Positions 14,101 through 25,722 of a stretch of 64,000 nt of DNA are shown here, piece by piece; the first letter of the stretch is position 1; each line of letters starts with the position of its first letter. This DNA is from Megalopta genalis (taxonomy: Eukaryota > Arthropoda > Insecta > Hymenoptera > Halictidae), in assembly GCF_051020955.1 (NCBI RefSeq), contig NW_027477092.1, positions 35,788 through 99,787 of the forward strand. The letters are read 5' to 3'. A program made the position numbers and the translations under genes. The notes under the pieces were generated by a model, which had not been told where the DNA came from, ran no database searches, and saw only the letters and a program-made list of their open reading frames with translations.

Positions 14101-15239
14101 AGCTTCAAATGAATGCGAAGTAGAAGGCTTGGCTTCAAATCCATGCAAAACAAATGGTTTAACTACAAATACTTGTGATATACATTATTTAGCTACAACT
14201 GCATGCGAAACAAACGAGTTAACTTCAAATCCATGCGATACACATGATTTAGCTTCAAATCAATGCGATGTAGAAGGTTTAGCTTCAAATCCATGCCTTA
14301 CACAAGATTTAGCTTCATATCAATGCGATGTAGTAGGTTCAGCTTCAAATCCATGCGACACATATGATTTAGCTTCAAATACTTGCGATATAAGTGATAT
14401 AGCTTCAAAAGCTGTAGGAACAAACGAGGTAGCTTCAATTCCATGCGAGACACATGATTTAGCTTCAAATCAATGCGATGTAGAAGGTTCAGCTTCAAAT
14501 CCATACGAAACACATGATTTAGCTTCAAATCAAATCGAAGTACAATGCTTAGATTCAAATCCATGCGAAACAAATGCTTTAGCTTCAAATCAATGCGAAG
14601 TAGAAGGCGTAGCTTCAAATCCATGCGAAACAAATGGTTTAGCTACAAATACTTGTGATATACATTATTTAGCTACAACTGCATGCGAAACTAACGAGTT
14701 AGCTTCAAATCCATGCGATACACATGATTTAGCTTCAAATCAATGCGATGTGGAAGGTTTAGCTTCAAATCCATGCGATACACAAGATTTAGCTTCAAAT
14801 CAATGCGATGTAGTAGGTTCAGCTTCAAATCCATGCGACACATATGATTTAGCTTCAAATACTTGCGATATAAGTGATGTAGCTTCAAAAGCTGTAGGAA
14901 CGAACGAGGTAGCTTCAATTCCATGCGAGACACATGATTTAGCTTCAAATCAATGCGATGTAGTAGGTTCAGCTTCAAATCCATGCGAGACATATGATTT
15001 AGCTTCAAATACTTGCGATATAAGTGATATAGCTTCAAAAGCTGTAGGAACAAACGAGGTAGCTTCAATTCCATGCGAGACACATGATTTAGCATCAAAT
15101 CAATTCGAAGGACAAGGCTTAGATTCAAATCCATGCGAAAGAAATGATTTATCTTCAAATGAATGCGAAGTAGAAGGCTTGCCTTCAAATCCATGCAAAA
15201 CAAATGGTTTAGCTACAAATCAATGCGATGTAGTAGGTT
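11163..15239. repeat. Family A higher-order repeat, copy A3 (4,077 bp)
   Basis: Bounded by HindIII junctions at 11,163 and 15,240; the 11,987-to-16,064 marker spacing is also 4,077. It is 151 bp shorter than A2, close to one five-monomer cycle. The segment 12,180-13,010 differs in arrangement from the matching part of A2. It carries Q monomers AATGAGAGG near 12,551 and AATAAGAGG near 13,004, the latter without the upstream 1-base deletion found in the other copies. Paired sub-blocks start at 13,202 and 14,129. Confidence 0.9.
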
Positions 15240-15241
15240 AA
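14129..15241 (+). other. Repeat-encoded open frame (370 codons), third copy, probably not a gene
   Basis: The translation is identical to 10,052-11,164. Both share the CLTQD variant that the 5,824 copy lacks, so these two units are closest relatives in this segment. Confidence 0.78.
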
Positions 15242-18200
15242 GCTTCAAATCCATGCGACACATATGATTTAGCTTCAAATACTTGCGATATAAGTGATAT
15301 AGCTTCAAAAGCTGGAGGAACAAACGAGGTTGCTTCAATTCCATGCGAAACACATGATTTAGCTTCAAATCAATGCGAAGTAGAAGAAGTAGCTTCAAAT
15401 CCATGCAAAACAAATGGTTTAGCTACGAATACTTGTGATATACATTATTGAGCTACAACTGCATGCGAAACTAACGAGTAAGCTTCAAATCTATGCGAAA
15501 CACACGATTTATCTTCAAATCAATGCGATATAGAAGGTTTAGATTCAAATCCATGCGATACACAAGAGGCAGCTTCAACTGAATGCTATGTAGTAGGTTC
15601 AGGTTCAAATCCATGCGACACATATGATTTAGCTGCAAATCAGTGCGAAGTAGAAGGCTCGGGTTCAAATCAATGCGATTCAAATGGTTCATATTCAAAT
15701 ACTTGTGAAAGACATGATTTAGCTTCAACTGCATGCGAAACACATGATTTAGCTTCAAATCAATGCGATGTAGAAGGTTTCGCTTCAAATCCATGCAAAA
15801 CACGTGATTTATCTTCCAATTAATGCGAAGTAGAAGGCTTAGCTTCAAATCCATGCGAATCAAATGGTTTAGCTTCACATACTTGTGATATACGTTATTT
15901 AGATTTAACTGCATGCGCAACGAACGAGTTGGCTTCAAATCCATGCGAAACACTTGATTTAGCTGCAAATCAATGCGATGAAGAAGGATTAGCTTCAAAT
16001 CCATGCGAAACAAATGATATAGCTTCAAACGCTTGGGGTGTAAGTGATATAGCTTCAAATGAAGACTAATCAAACGAGTTAGCTTCAAAATCCACGCGAT
16101 ACACATGATTTAGCATAAAATACTAGCGATATAAGTGATGTAGATTCAACTGCAGGCGAATCGAACGTGTTATCTTCAAATCCATGCGAAACACATGATT
16201 TAGCTGGAAATCAATGCGATGTAGAAGGTTTATCTTCAAATCCATGCGATACACATGATTAAGATTCAAATCAATGCGATGTAGATAGTTTGCTTCAAAT
16301 CCATGCGATACACAAGATTTAGCTTCAAAAGCAGGAGGAACAAACGAGGTAGCTTCAATTCCATGCAAGACAAATGCTTCAGCTTCAAATCAATGCGAAG
16401 TAGGAGGCGTAGCTTCAAATCCATGCGAAAAAAAGGGTTTAGCTACAAATACTTGTGATATACATTATTTAGCTACAACTGCTTGTGAAACTAACGCGTT
16501 AGCTTCAAATCTATGCGAAACACACGATTTATCTTCAAATCAATGCGATGTAGAAGGTTTAGCTTCAAATCAATACGAAACACATGATTTAGCTTCAAAT
16601 CAATTCGAAGGGCAAGGCTTAGATTCAAATCCATGCGAAACAAATGATTTAGCTTCAGATGAATGCGAAGTAGATGGCGCAGCTTCAAATCCATGCGGCA
16701 CATATGATTTAGCTTTAAATACTTGCGATATAAGTGACATAGTTTCAAAAGGAGGCGAAACGAACGAGTTAGCTTCAAATCCATGCGAAACACATGATTT
16801 AGCTGCAAATCAATGTGATGTACAAGGTTTAGCTTCAAATCCATGCGATACACAAGATTTAGCTTCAAATCAATGCGATGTAGAAGGTTCAGCTTCAAAT
16901 CCATGCGACACATATGATTTAGCTTCAAATACTTGCGATATAAGTGATATACCTTCAAAAGCTGGAGGAACAAACGAGGTGGCTTCAATTCCATGCGAAA
17001 CAAATGATTTAGCTTCAAATCAATGCGAAGTAGAAGACGTAGCTTCAAATCCATGCGAAACAAATGGTTTAGCTACAAATACTTGTGATATAGATTATTT
17101 AGCTACAACTGCATGCGAAACTAACGAGTTAGTTTCAAATCCATGCGAAACACACGATTTATCTTCAAATCAATGCGATGTAGAAGGTTTGCTTCAAATC
17201 AATAAGAGGTAGATGGTTTAGCTTCAAATCAATAGAATATAGAAGGTTTAGCTTCAAATAAATGCGATGTAGAAGGTTTAGCTTCAAATCCATACGACAC
17301 ACATGATTTAGATTCAAATCAATTCGAAGGACAAGGCATAGATCCAAATCCATGCGAAACAAACGATTTAGCTTCAAATGAATGCGAAGTAGAAGGCTTG
17401 GCTTCAAATCCATGCAAAACAAATGGTTTAACTACAAATACTTGTGATATACATTATTTAGCTACAACTGCATGCGAAACAAACGAGTTAACTTCAAATC
17501 CATGCGATACACATGATTTAGCTTCAAATCAATGCGATGTAGAAGGTTTAGCTTCAAATCCATGCCATACACAAGATTTAGCTTCATATCAATGCGATGT
17601 AGTAGGTCAGCTTCAAATCCATGCGACACATATGATTTAGCTTCAAATACTTGCGATATAAGTGACATAGTTTCAAAAGGAGGCGAAACGAACGAGTTAG
17701 TTTCAAATCCATGCAAAAAACATGATTTAGCTGCAAATCAATGTGATGTACAAGGTTTAGCTTCAAATCCATGCGATACACAAGATTTAGCTTCAAATCA
17801 ATGCGATGTAGAAGGTTCAGCTTCAAATCCATGCGACACATATGATTTAGCTTCAAATACTTGCGATATAAGTGATATACCTTCAAAAGCTGGAGGAACA
17901 AACGAGGTGGCTTCAATTCCATGCGAAACAAATGATTTAGCTTCAAATCAATGCGAAGTAGAAGACGTAGCTTCAAATCCATGCGAAACAAATGGTTTAG
18001 CTACAAATACTTGTGATATAGATTATTTAGCTACAACTGCATGCGAAACTAACGAGTTAGTTTCAAATCCATGCGAAACACACGATTTATCTTCAAATCA
18101 ATGCGATGTAGAAGGTTTGCTTCAAATCAATAAGAGGTAGATGGTTTAGCTTCAAATCAATAGAATATAGAAGGTTTAGCTTCAAATAAATGCGATGTAG

Positions 18201-19586
18201 AAGGTTTAGCTTCAAATCCATACGACACACATGATTTAGATTCAAATAAATTCGAAGGACAAGGCATAGATTCAAATCCATGCGAAACAAACGATTTAGC
18301 TTCAAATGAATGCGAAGTAGAAGGCTCGGCTTCAAATCCATGCAAAACAAATGGTTTAACTACAAATACTTGTGATATACATTATTTAGCTACAACTGCA
18401 TGCGAAACAAACGAGTTAACTTCAAATCCATGCGATACACATGATTTAGCTTCAAATCAATGCGATGTAGAAGGTTTAGCTTCAAATCCATGCCTTACAC
18501 AAGATTTAGCTTCATATCAATGCGATGTAGTAGGTTCAGCTTCAAATCCATGCGACACATATGATTTAGCTTCAAATACTTGCGATATAAGTGATATAGC
18601 TTCAAAAGCTGTAGGAACAAACGAGGTAGCTTCAATTCCATGCGAGACACATGATTTAGCTTCAAATCAATGCGATGTAGAAGGTTCAGCTTCAAATCCA
18701 TACGAAACACATGATTTAGCTTCAAATCAAATCGAAGTACAATGCTTAGATTCAAATCCATGCGAAACAAATGCTTTAGCTTCAAATCAATGCGAAGTAG
18801 AAGGCGTAGCTTCAAATCCATGCGAAACAAATGGTTTAGCTACAAATACTTGTGATATACATTATTTAGCTACAACTGCATGCGAAACTAACGAGTTAGC
18901 TTCAAATCCATGCGATACACATGATTTAGCTTCAAATCAATGCGATGTGGAAGGTTTAGCTTCAAATCCATGCGATACACAAGATTTAGCTTCAAATCAA
19001 TGCGATGTAGTAGGTTCAGCTTCAAATCCATGCGACACATATGATTTAGCTTCAAATACTTGCGATATAAGTGATGTAGCTTCAAAAGCTGTAGGAACGA
19101 ACGAGGTAGCTTCAATTCCATGCGAGACACATGATTTAGCTTCAAATCAATGCGATGTAGTAGGTTCAGCTTCAAATCCATGCGACACATATGATTTAGC
19201 TTCAAATACTTGCGATATAAGTGATGTAGCTTCAAAAGCTGTAGGAACGAACGAGGTAGCTTCAATTCCATGCGAGACACATGATTTAGCTTCAAATCAA
19301 TGCGATGTAGTAGGTTCAGCTTCAAATCCATGCGAGACATATGATTTAGCTTCAAATACTTGCGATATAAGTGATATAGCTTCAAAAGCTGTAGGAACAA
19401 ACGAGGTAGCTTCAATTCCATGCGAGACACATGATTTAGCATCAAATCAATTCGAAGGACAAGGCTTAGATTCAAATCCATGCGAAAGAAATGATTTATC
19501 TTCAAATGAATGCGAAGTAGAAGGCTTGCCTTCAAATCCATGCAAAACAAATGGTTTAGCTACAAATCAATGCGATGTAGTAGGTT
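15240..19586. repeat. Family A higher-order repeat, copy A4 (4,347 bp)
   Basis: Bounded by HindIII junctions at 15,240 and 19,587. Paired sub-blocks start at 17,398 and 18,326 (928 bp apart). It is 150 bp longer than the sub-block spacing 14,129 to 18,326 (4,197 bp) predicts. The excess is the exact 150-bp duplication at 19,021-19,320. The second sub-block has TCG where the others have TTG (18,326). A 1-base deletion lies near 17,608. Confidence 0.9.
19021..19320. repeat. Exact 150-bp tandem duplication inside A4
   Basis: Positions 19,021-19,170 and 19,171-19,320 are identical by direct reading. Each is five monomers in the order P2-T-A-P1-Q. The matching places in A2 and A3 have this block once, followed by the related block whose first monomer reads TGCGAGACAT. 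It is a young duplication of exactly one five-monomer cycle. Confidence 0.93.
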
Positions 19587-22510
19587 AAGCTTCAAATCCA
19601 TGCGACACATATGATTTAGCTTCAAATACTTGCGATATAAGTGATATAGCTTCAAAAGCTGGAGGAACAAACGAGGTTGCTTCAATTCCATGCGAAACAC
19701 ATGATTTAGCTTCAAATCAATGCGAAGTAGAAGAAGTAGCTTCAAATCCATCCAAAACAAATGGTTTAGCTACGAATACTTGTGATATACATTATTGAGC
19801 TACAACTGCATGCGAAACTAACGAGTAAGCTTCAAATCTATGCGAAACACACGATTTATCTTCAAATCAATGCGATGTAGAAGGTTTAGATTCAAATCCA
19901 TGCGATACACAAGAGTTAGCTTCAACTGAATGCTATGTAGTAGGTTCAGCTTCAAATCCATGCGACACATATGATTTAGCTGCAAATCAGTGCGAAGTAG
20001 AAGGCTCGGGTTCAAATCAATGCGATTCAAATGGTTCATATTCAAATACTTGTGAAAGACATGATTTAGCTTCAACTGCATGCGAAACACATGATTTAGC
20101 TTCAAATCAATGCGATGTAGAAGGTTTCGCTTCAAATCCATGCAAAACACGTGATTTATCTTCCAATTAATGCGAAGTAGAAGGCTTAGCTTCAAATCCA
20201 TGCGAATCAAATGGTTTAGCTTCACATACTTGTGATATACGTTATTTAGATTTAACTGCATGCGCAACGAACGAGTTGGCTTCAAATCCATGCGAAACAC
20301 TTGATTTAGCTGCAAATCAATGCGATGAAGAAGGATTAGCTTCAAAATCCACGCGATACACATGATTTAGCATCAAATACTAGCGATATAAGTGATGTAG
20401 ATTCAACTGCAGGCGAAACGAACGTGTTATCTTCAAATCCATGCGAAACACATGATTTAGCTGGAAATCAATGCGATGTAGAAGGTTTATCTTCAAATCC
20501 ATGCGATACACATGATTAAGATTCAAATCAATGCGATGTAGATAGTTTGCTTCAAATCCATGCGATACACAAGATTTAGCTTCAAATCAATGCGATGTAA
20601 GTAGGTTCAGCTTCAAATCCATGCGATATAAGTGATATAGCTTCAAAAGCAGGAGGAACAAACGAGGTAGCTTCAATTCCATGCAAGACAAATGCTTTAG
20701 CTTCAAATCAATGCGAAGTAGAAGGCGTAGCTTCAAATCCATGCGAAAAAGATGGTTTAGCTACAAATACTTGTGATATACATTATTTAGCTACAACTGC
20801 TTGCGAAACTAACGAGTTAGCTTCAAATCTATGCGAAACACACGATTTATCTTCAAATCAATGCGAAATAGAAGGTTTAGCTTCAAATCAATGAGAGGTA
20901 GAAGGTTTAGCTTCAAATCAATAGAATATAGAAAGTTTAGCTTCAAATCAATGCGATGTAGAAGGTTTAGCTTCAAATCCACACGAAACACATGATTTAG
21001 CTTCAAATCAATTCGAAGGGCAAGGCTTAGATTCAAATCCATGCGAAACAAATGATTTAGCTTCAGATGAATGCGAAGTAGAAGGCTCAGCTTCAAATCC
21101 ATGCGGCACATATGATTTAGCTTTAAATACTTGCGATATAAGTGATATAGCTTCAAAAGCTGTAGGAACAAACGAGGTAGCTTCAAATCCATGCGAAAAA
21201 AATGGTTTAGCTACAAACACTTGTGATATACATTATTTAGCTACAACTGCTTGCGAATCTAACGAGTTAGCTTCAAATCTATGCGAAACACACGATTTAT
21301 CTTCAAATCAATGCGATGCAGAAGGTTTAGCTTCAAATCAATACGAAACACATGATTTAGCTTCAAATCAATTCGAAGGGCAAGGCTTAGATTCAAATCC
21401 ATGCGAAACAAATGATTTAGCTTCAGATGAATGCGAAGTAGAAGGCTCGGCTTCAAATCCATGCGGCACATATGATTTAGTTTTAAATACTTGCGATATA
21501 AGTGACATAGTTTCAAAAGGAGGCGAAACGAACGAGTTAGCTTCAAATCTATGCGAAACACATGATTTAGCTGCAAATCAATGTGATGTACAAGGTTTAG
21601 CTTCAAATCCATGCGATACACAAGATTTAGCTTCAAATCAATGCGAAGTAGAAGACGTAGCTTCAAATCCATGCGAAACAAATGGTTTAGCTACAAATAC
21701 TTGTGATATAGATTATTTAGCTACAACTGCATGCGAAACTAACGAGTTAGCTTCAAATCCATGCGAAACACACGATTTATCTTCAAATCAATGCGATGTA
21801 GAAGGTTTGCTTCAAATCAATAAGAGGTTGATGGTTTAGCTTCAAATCAATGGAATATAGAAGGTTTAGCTTCAAATAAATGCGATGTAGAAGGTTTAGC
21901 TTCAAATCCATACGACACACATGATTTAGATTCAAATCTATTCGAAGGACAAGGCATAGATTCAAATCCATGCGAAACAAACGATTTAGCTTCAAATGAA
22001 TGCGAAGTAGAAGGCTTGGGTTTCAAATCCATGCAAAACAAATGGTTTAACTACAAATACTTGTGATATACATTATTTAGCTACAACTGCATGCGAAACA
22101 AACGAGTTAACTTCAAATCCATGCGATACACATGATTTAGCTTCAAATCAATGCGATGTAGAAGGTTCAGCTTCAAATCCATACGAAACACATGATTTAG
22201 CTTCAAATCAAATCGAAGTACAATGCTTAGATTCAAATCCATGCGAAACAAATGCTTTAGCTTCAAATCAATGCGAAGTAGAAGGCGTAGCTTCAAATCC
22301 ATGCGATACACATGATTTAGCTTCAAATACTTGTGATATACGTTATTTAGATTTAACTGCATGCGCAACGAACGAGTTAGCTTCTAATCCATGCGAAACA
22401 CATGATTTAGCTGCAAATCAATGCGATGAAGAAGGTTTAGCTTCAAATCCATGCGAAACAAATGATATAGCTTCAAACACTTGGGGTGTAAGTGATATAG
22501 CTTCAAATGA
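19587..22510. repeat. Family A higher-order repeat, partial copy A5 and its decay into family B
   Basis: It follows A4 in register at first. A ~90-bp (three-monomer) deletion at about 20,341 then removes the marker monomers that precede AAAATCCACGCG in the other copies. From 20,800 it resembles 12,470-13,000 of A3. The sub-block start is altered at 22,016-22,022 (GGCTTGGGTTTC, an insertion). After about 22,320 the monomers switch to types seen in families B, D and E (TACGTTATTTAGATTTAAC). Confidence 0.8.
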
Positions 22511-23381
22511 AGACTAATCAAACGAGTTAGCTTCAAAATCCACGCGATAAACATGATTTAGCTTCAAATACTAGCGATATAAGTGATGTAGATTCAACTG
22601 CAGGCGAAACGAACGAGTTAGCCTCAAATCCATGCGAAACACATGATTTAGCTGCAAATCAATGCGATGTAGAAGGTTTAGCTTCAAATCCATCCGAAAC
22701 AAATGATTTAGCTTCAAACACTTGGGGTATCTGTGATATAGCTACAAATGCAGACTAATCAAACGAGTTAGCTTCAAAATCCACGCGATACACATGATTA
22801 AGCTTCAAATACTTGCGATATAAGTGATGTAGGTTCAACTGCAGGCGAAACGAACGAGTTAGCTTCAAATCCATGCGAAACATATGATTTAGCTGCAAAT
22901 CAATGTGATGTAGAAGGTTTAGTTTCAAACCCATGCGATACACAAGATTTAGATTCAAATCAATGCGATGTAGAAGGATCAGCTTCAAATCCATGCGACA
23001 CATATGATTTAGCTTCAAATACTTGCGATATAAGTGATATAGCTTCAAAAGCTGGAGGAACAAACGAGGAATTTTCAATTCCATGCGAAGAAATGATTTA
23101 TCTTCAAATCAATGCGAAGTAGAAGGCTTAACTTCAGATCCATGCGATACACAAGATTTAGCTTCAAATCAATGCGATGTAGTAGGTTCAGCATTAAATC
23201 CATGCGATATAAGTGACATAGCTTCAAAAGCTGGAGGAACAAACGAGGTGGCTTCAATTCCATGCGAAACAAATCGTATAGCATCAAATCAATGCGATGA
23301 AGAAGGTTTAGCTTCAAATCCATGCGAAACAAATGATATAGCTTCAAACACTTGGGGTGTAAGTGATATAGCTTCAAATGA
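22511..23381. repeat. Family B higher-order repeat, copy B1 (871 bp)
   Basis: It begins at AGACTAATCAAACGAG and contains the sub-marker GCAGACTAATCAAACGAG about 240 bp later, as do B2 and B3. It is 300 bp (ten monomers, two five-monomer cycles) shorter than B2. It lacks the GTAGAAGGCGTAGC to GATATAGTTTCGAAT stretch present in B2 at about 24,170-24,400. Confidence 0.88.
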
Positions 23382-24552
23382 AGACTAATCAAACGAGTTA
23401 GCTTCAAAATCCACGCGATAAACATGATTTAGCTTCAAATACTAGCGATATAAGTGATGTAGATTCAACTGCAGGCGAAACGAACGAGTTAGCCTCAAAT
23501 CCATGCGAAACACATGATTTAGCTGCAAATCAATGCGATGTAGAAGGTTTAGCTTCAAATCCATCCGAAACAAATGATTTAGCTTCAAACACTTGGGGTA
23601 TCTGTGATATAGCTACAAATGCAGACTAATCAAACGAGTTAGCTTCAAAATCCACGCGATACACATGATTAAGCTTCAAATACTTGCGATATAAGTGATG
23701 TAGGTTCAACTGCAGGCGAAACGAACGAGTTAGCTTCAAATCCATGCGAAACATATGATTTAGCTGCAAATCAATGTGATGTAGAAGGTTTAGTTTCAAA
23801 CCCATGCGATACACAAGATTTAGATTCAAATCAATGCGATGTAGAAGGATCAGCTTCAAATCCATGCGACACATATGATTTAGCTTGAAATACTTGCGAT
23901 ATAAGTGATATAGCTTCAAAAGCTGGAGGAACAAACGAGGAATTTTCAATTCCATGCGAAGAAATGATTTATCTTCAAATCAATGCGAAGTAGAAGGCTT
24001 AACTTCAGATCCATGCGATACACAAGATTTAGCTTCAAATCAATGCGATGTAGTAGGTTCAGCATTAAATCCATGCGATATAAGTGACATAGCTTCAAAA
24101 GCTGGAGGAACAAACGAGGTGGCTTCAATTCCATGCGAAACAAATGGTATAGCTTCAAATCAATGCGAAGTAGAAGGCGTAGCTTCAAATCCATGCGAAA
24201 CAAATGGTTTAACTACAAATGCTTGTGATATACATTATTTAGCTACAACTGCATGCGAAACAAACGAGTTAACTTCAAATCCATGCGATGCACATGATTT
24301 AGCTTCAAATCAATGCGATGTAGAAGGTTCAGCTTCAAATCCATACGAAACACATGATTTAGCTTCAAATACTTGCGATATAAGTGATATAGTTTCGAAT
24401 ACAGGCGAAACGAACGAGTTAGCTTCAAATCCATGCGAAACACATGATTTATCTGCAAATCAATGCGATGAAGAAGGTTTACCTTCAAATCCATGCGAAA
24501 CAAATGATATAGTTTCAAACACTTGTGGTGTAAGTGATATAGCTTCAAATGA
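23382..24552. repeat. Family B higher-order repeat, copy B2 (1,171 bp)
   Basis: Same start marker and internal sub-marker (23,622) as B1 and B3. Monomers follow the P1-Q-P2-T-A order through the second half. Differences from B3 include TTGAAATAC near 23,885 and ATGGTATAG near 24,146. The next copy starts with a monomer that lacks one A (CTTCAAATCCACGCG), which accounts for the one-base length difference. Confidence 0.9.
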
Positions 24553-25722
24553 AGACTAATCAAACGAGTTAGCTTCAAATCCACGCGATAAACATGATTT
24601 AGCTTCAAATACTAGCGATATAAGTGATGTAGATTCAACTGCAGGCGAAACGAACGAGTTAGCCTCAAATCCATGCGAAACACATGATTTAGCTGTAAAT
24701 CAATGCGATGTAGAAGGTTTAGCTTCAAATCCACCCGAAACAAATGATTTAGCTTCAAACACTTGGGGTATCTGTGATATAGCTACAAATGCAGACTAAT
24801 CAAACGAGTTAGCTTCAAAATCCACGCGATACACATGATTAAGCTTCAAATACTTGCGATATAAGTGATGTAGGTTCAACTGCAGGCGAAACGAACGAGT
24901 TAGCTTCAAATCCATGCGAAACATATGATTTAGCTGCAAATCAATGTGATGTAGAAGGTTTAGCTTCAAACCCATGCGATACACAAGATTTAGATTCAAA
25001 TCAATGCGATGTAGAAGGATCAGCTTCAAATCCATGCGACACATATGATTTAGCTTCAAATACTTGCGATATAAGTGATATAGCTTCAAAAGCTGGAGGA
25101 ACAAACGAGGAATTTTCAATTCCATGCGAAGAAATGATTTATCTTCAAATCAATGCGAAGTAGAAGGCTTAACTTCAGATCCATGCGATACACAAGATTT
25201 AGCTTCAAATCAATGCGATGTAGTAGGTTCAGCATTAAATCCATGCGATATAAGTGACATAGCTTCAAAAGCTGGAGGAACAAACGAGGTGGCTTCAATT
25301 CCATGCGAAACAAATGGTTTAGCTTCAAATCAATGCGAAGTAGAAGGCGTAGCTTCAAATCCATGCGAAACAAATGGTTTAACTACAAATACTTGTGATA
25401 TACATTATTTAGCTACAACTGCATGCGAAACAAACGAGTTAACTTCAAATCCATGCGATGCACATGATTTAGCTTCAAATCAATGCGATGTAGAAGGTTC
25501 AGCTTCAAATCCATACGAAACACATGATTTAGCTTCAAATACTTGCGATATAAGTGATATAGTTTCGAATACAGGCGAAACGAACGAGTTAGCTTCAAAT
25601 CCATGCGAAACACATGATTTATCTGCAAATCAATGCGATGAAGAAGGTTTACCTTCAAATCCATGCGAAACAAATGATATAGTTTCAAACACTTGTGGTG
25701 TAAGCGATATAGCTTCAAATGA
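24553..25722. repeat. Family B higher-order repeat, copy B3 (1,170 bp)
   Basis: Thirty-nine monomers, almost identical to B2. It is followed by the same start marker in altered form (GAAGGCTAATC) at about 25,723, after which the B pattern stops. Confidence 0.9.
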
